Virus record (IMG/VR): IMGVR_UViG_3300017990_000005
Coordinates: 1-37,442 of that record
Source of the DNA: a virus
Direction: 5' to 3' (one strand)
DNA: 37,442 nt
Shown: one piece after another, positions 37,129 to 37,442 of the stretch
How positions within the stretch are numbered: the first letter of the stretch is position 1
Layout of the letters: every line of letters starts with the position of its first letter
Made by a program: the position numbers and the translations under genes
Notes under the pieces: model-generated
What the model was told of the DNA's origin: nothing
What the model saw: the letters and a program-made list of their open reading frames with translations, nothing else
Database searches by the model: none

Positions 37129-37442
37129 AGTGAATATTAAACTACCCCCTAAGCTTTGCAATATATTTGCGAAGCCTAGAGGTAGTGTTAGATACCGATG
37201 TGCTTATGGTGGTAGGGGTTCAGGAAAGTCGAAAGGCTTTGCTATTATGGCTGCGGTTTATGGTGCTACTGAAAAGATAAAGATCCTTTGTTGTCGTGAA
37301 ATTCAAAACTCGATTAAAGATTCTTTTCATGCAGAATTGAAAAGTGCTATCGAAATGGTGCCATGGCTTAAGTCTAAATACCAAGTTGGTATTGACTTCA
37401 TACGTGGTCATAATGGCACCGAATTCCTTTTCAAAGGGCTGC
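37121..37442 (+). CDS. terL: Terminase large subunit, N-terminal part
   Basis: Start ATG at 37121 overlapping the end of terS. Walker A GGRGSGKS (about base 37210) is the ATPase P-loop of the packaging motor. The frame runs to the window end and continues at base 1 (37320 equals base 1). See the entry at 1-1952 for the intein and nuclease part. Confidence 0.92.
   Translation, partial: MNEVNIKLPPKLCNIFAKPRGSVRYRCAYGGRGSGKSKGFAIMAAVYGATEKIKILCCREIQNSIKDSFHAELKSAIEMVPWLKSKYQVGIDFIRGHNGTEFLFKGL
37320..37442. repeat. Terminal overlap copy, right (identical to 1-123)
   Basis: Second copy of the 123-bp overlap. It should be removed when the circular unit is built. Confidence 0.9.

Noticed and set aside
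1-37442. Haemophilus-type uptake sequences
   Set aside because: Only one full AAGTGCGGT was found; the other copies lack the leading AA, so the excess of GTGCGGT is reported without this explanation.
1-37442. tRNA genes
   Set aside because: No segment showed a cloverleaf with an acceptable T-loop and anticodon stem when read by eye on both strands.

Overview
The window is essentially one complete, low-GC (about one third G+C by eye) tailed-phage genome. Bases 1-123 are identical to 37320-37442, so the sequence closes on itself as a unit of about 37,319 bp. A gene that crosses the ends (terminase large subunit) is intact only when the ends are joined. The virion genes are those of a contractile-tailed phage: sheath, tube, a gp25-like wedge protein, baseplate J and a Gp138-type spike. 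No integrase, recognisable lysogeny repressor, tRNA or DNA polymerase was found. A lytic-transglycosylase-like lysin, genes with signal peptides and lipoprotein signals, and a CsrA homologue point to a Gram-negative host. The host species cannot be read from the sequence.

Layout. 36.6-37.4 kb and 1-21.4 kb (+ strand) is the late region: tiny membrane protein, TerS, TerL (with an intein), portal, Mu F-like protein, two virion structural proteins, DUF2213 protease/scaffold, cement-like protein, major capsid protein, connector and tail-completion genes, sheath, tube, tail assembly chaperones with a programmed -1 frameshift, tape measure, baseplate, fibre and lysin. 21.5-22.2 kb (-) holds a membrane/ribbon-helix-helix protein and a coiled-coil protein. 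22.2-22.6 kb is a divergent control region with a GTAATG repeat array and a perfect 28-bp palindrome. 22.6-23.1 kb (+) holds an ASCH-like protein and a small protein. 23.1-25.8 kb (-) is an operon with a ParB-like protein and an ABC-ATPase/GNAT fusion, preceded by a 370-bp array of stems. 26.0-29.1 kb (+) holds accessory genes: zinc fingers, secreted proteins, a holin-like protein and a lipoprotein phosphoesterase. 29.3-30.9 kb (-) holds small unknown proteins. 31.2-36.6 kb (+) is the early/replication region: a lambda O-like initiator with internal iterons, an ERF annealing protein, a VRR-NUC nuclease, CsrA and small zinc-ribbon and HTH proteins.

The most unusual item is in the terminase. 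A 311-codon intein interrupts the TerL nuclease motif. Its HNH homing endonuclease is not in the intein frame. It is a complete separate gene (1205-1849) in another reading frame, with its own Shine-Dalgarno sequence, while the intein frame stays open through the whole overlap. Other items worth attention are the C_CCT_TTG frameshift site with its hairpin, five 21-bp iterons inside the initiator gene, the ParB + ABC/GNAT operon (possible Mom-like DNA modification) with a Com-like zinc finger elsewhere, the tandem stem array, and a strong excess of the 7-mer GTGCGGT.
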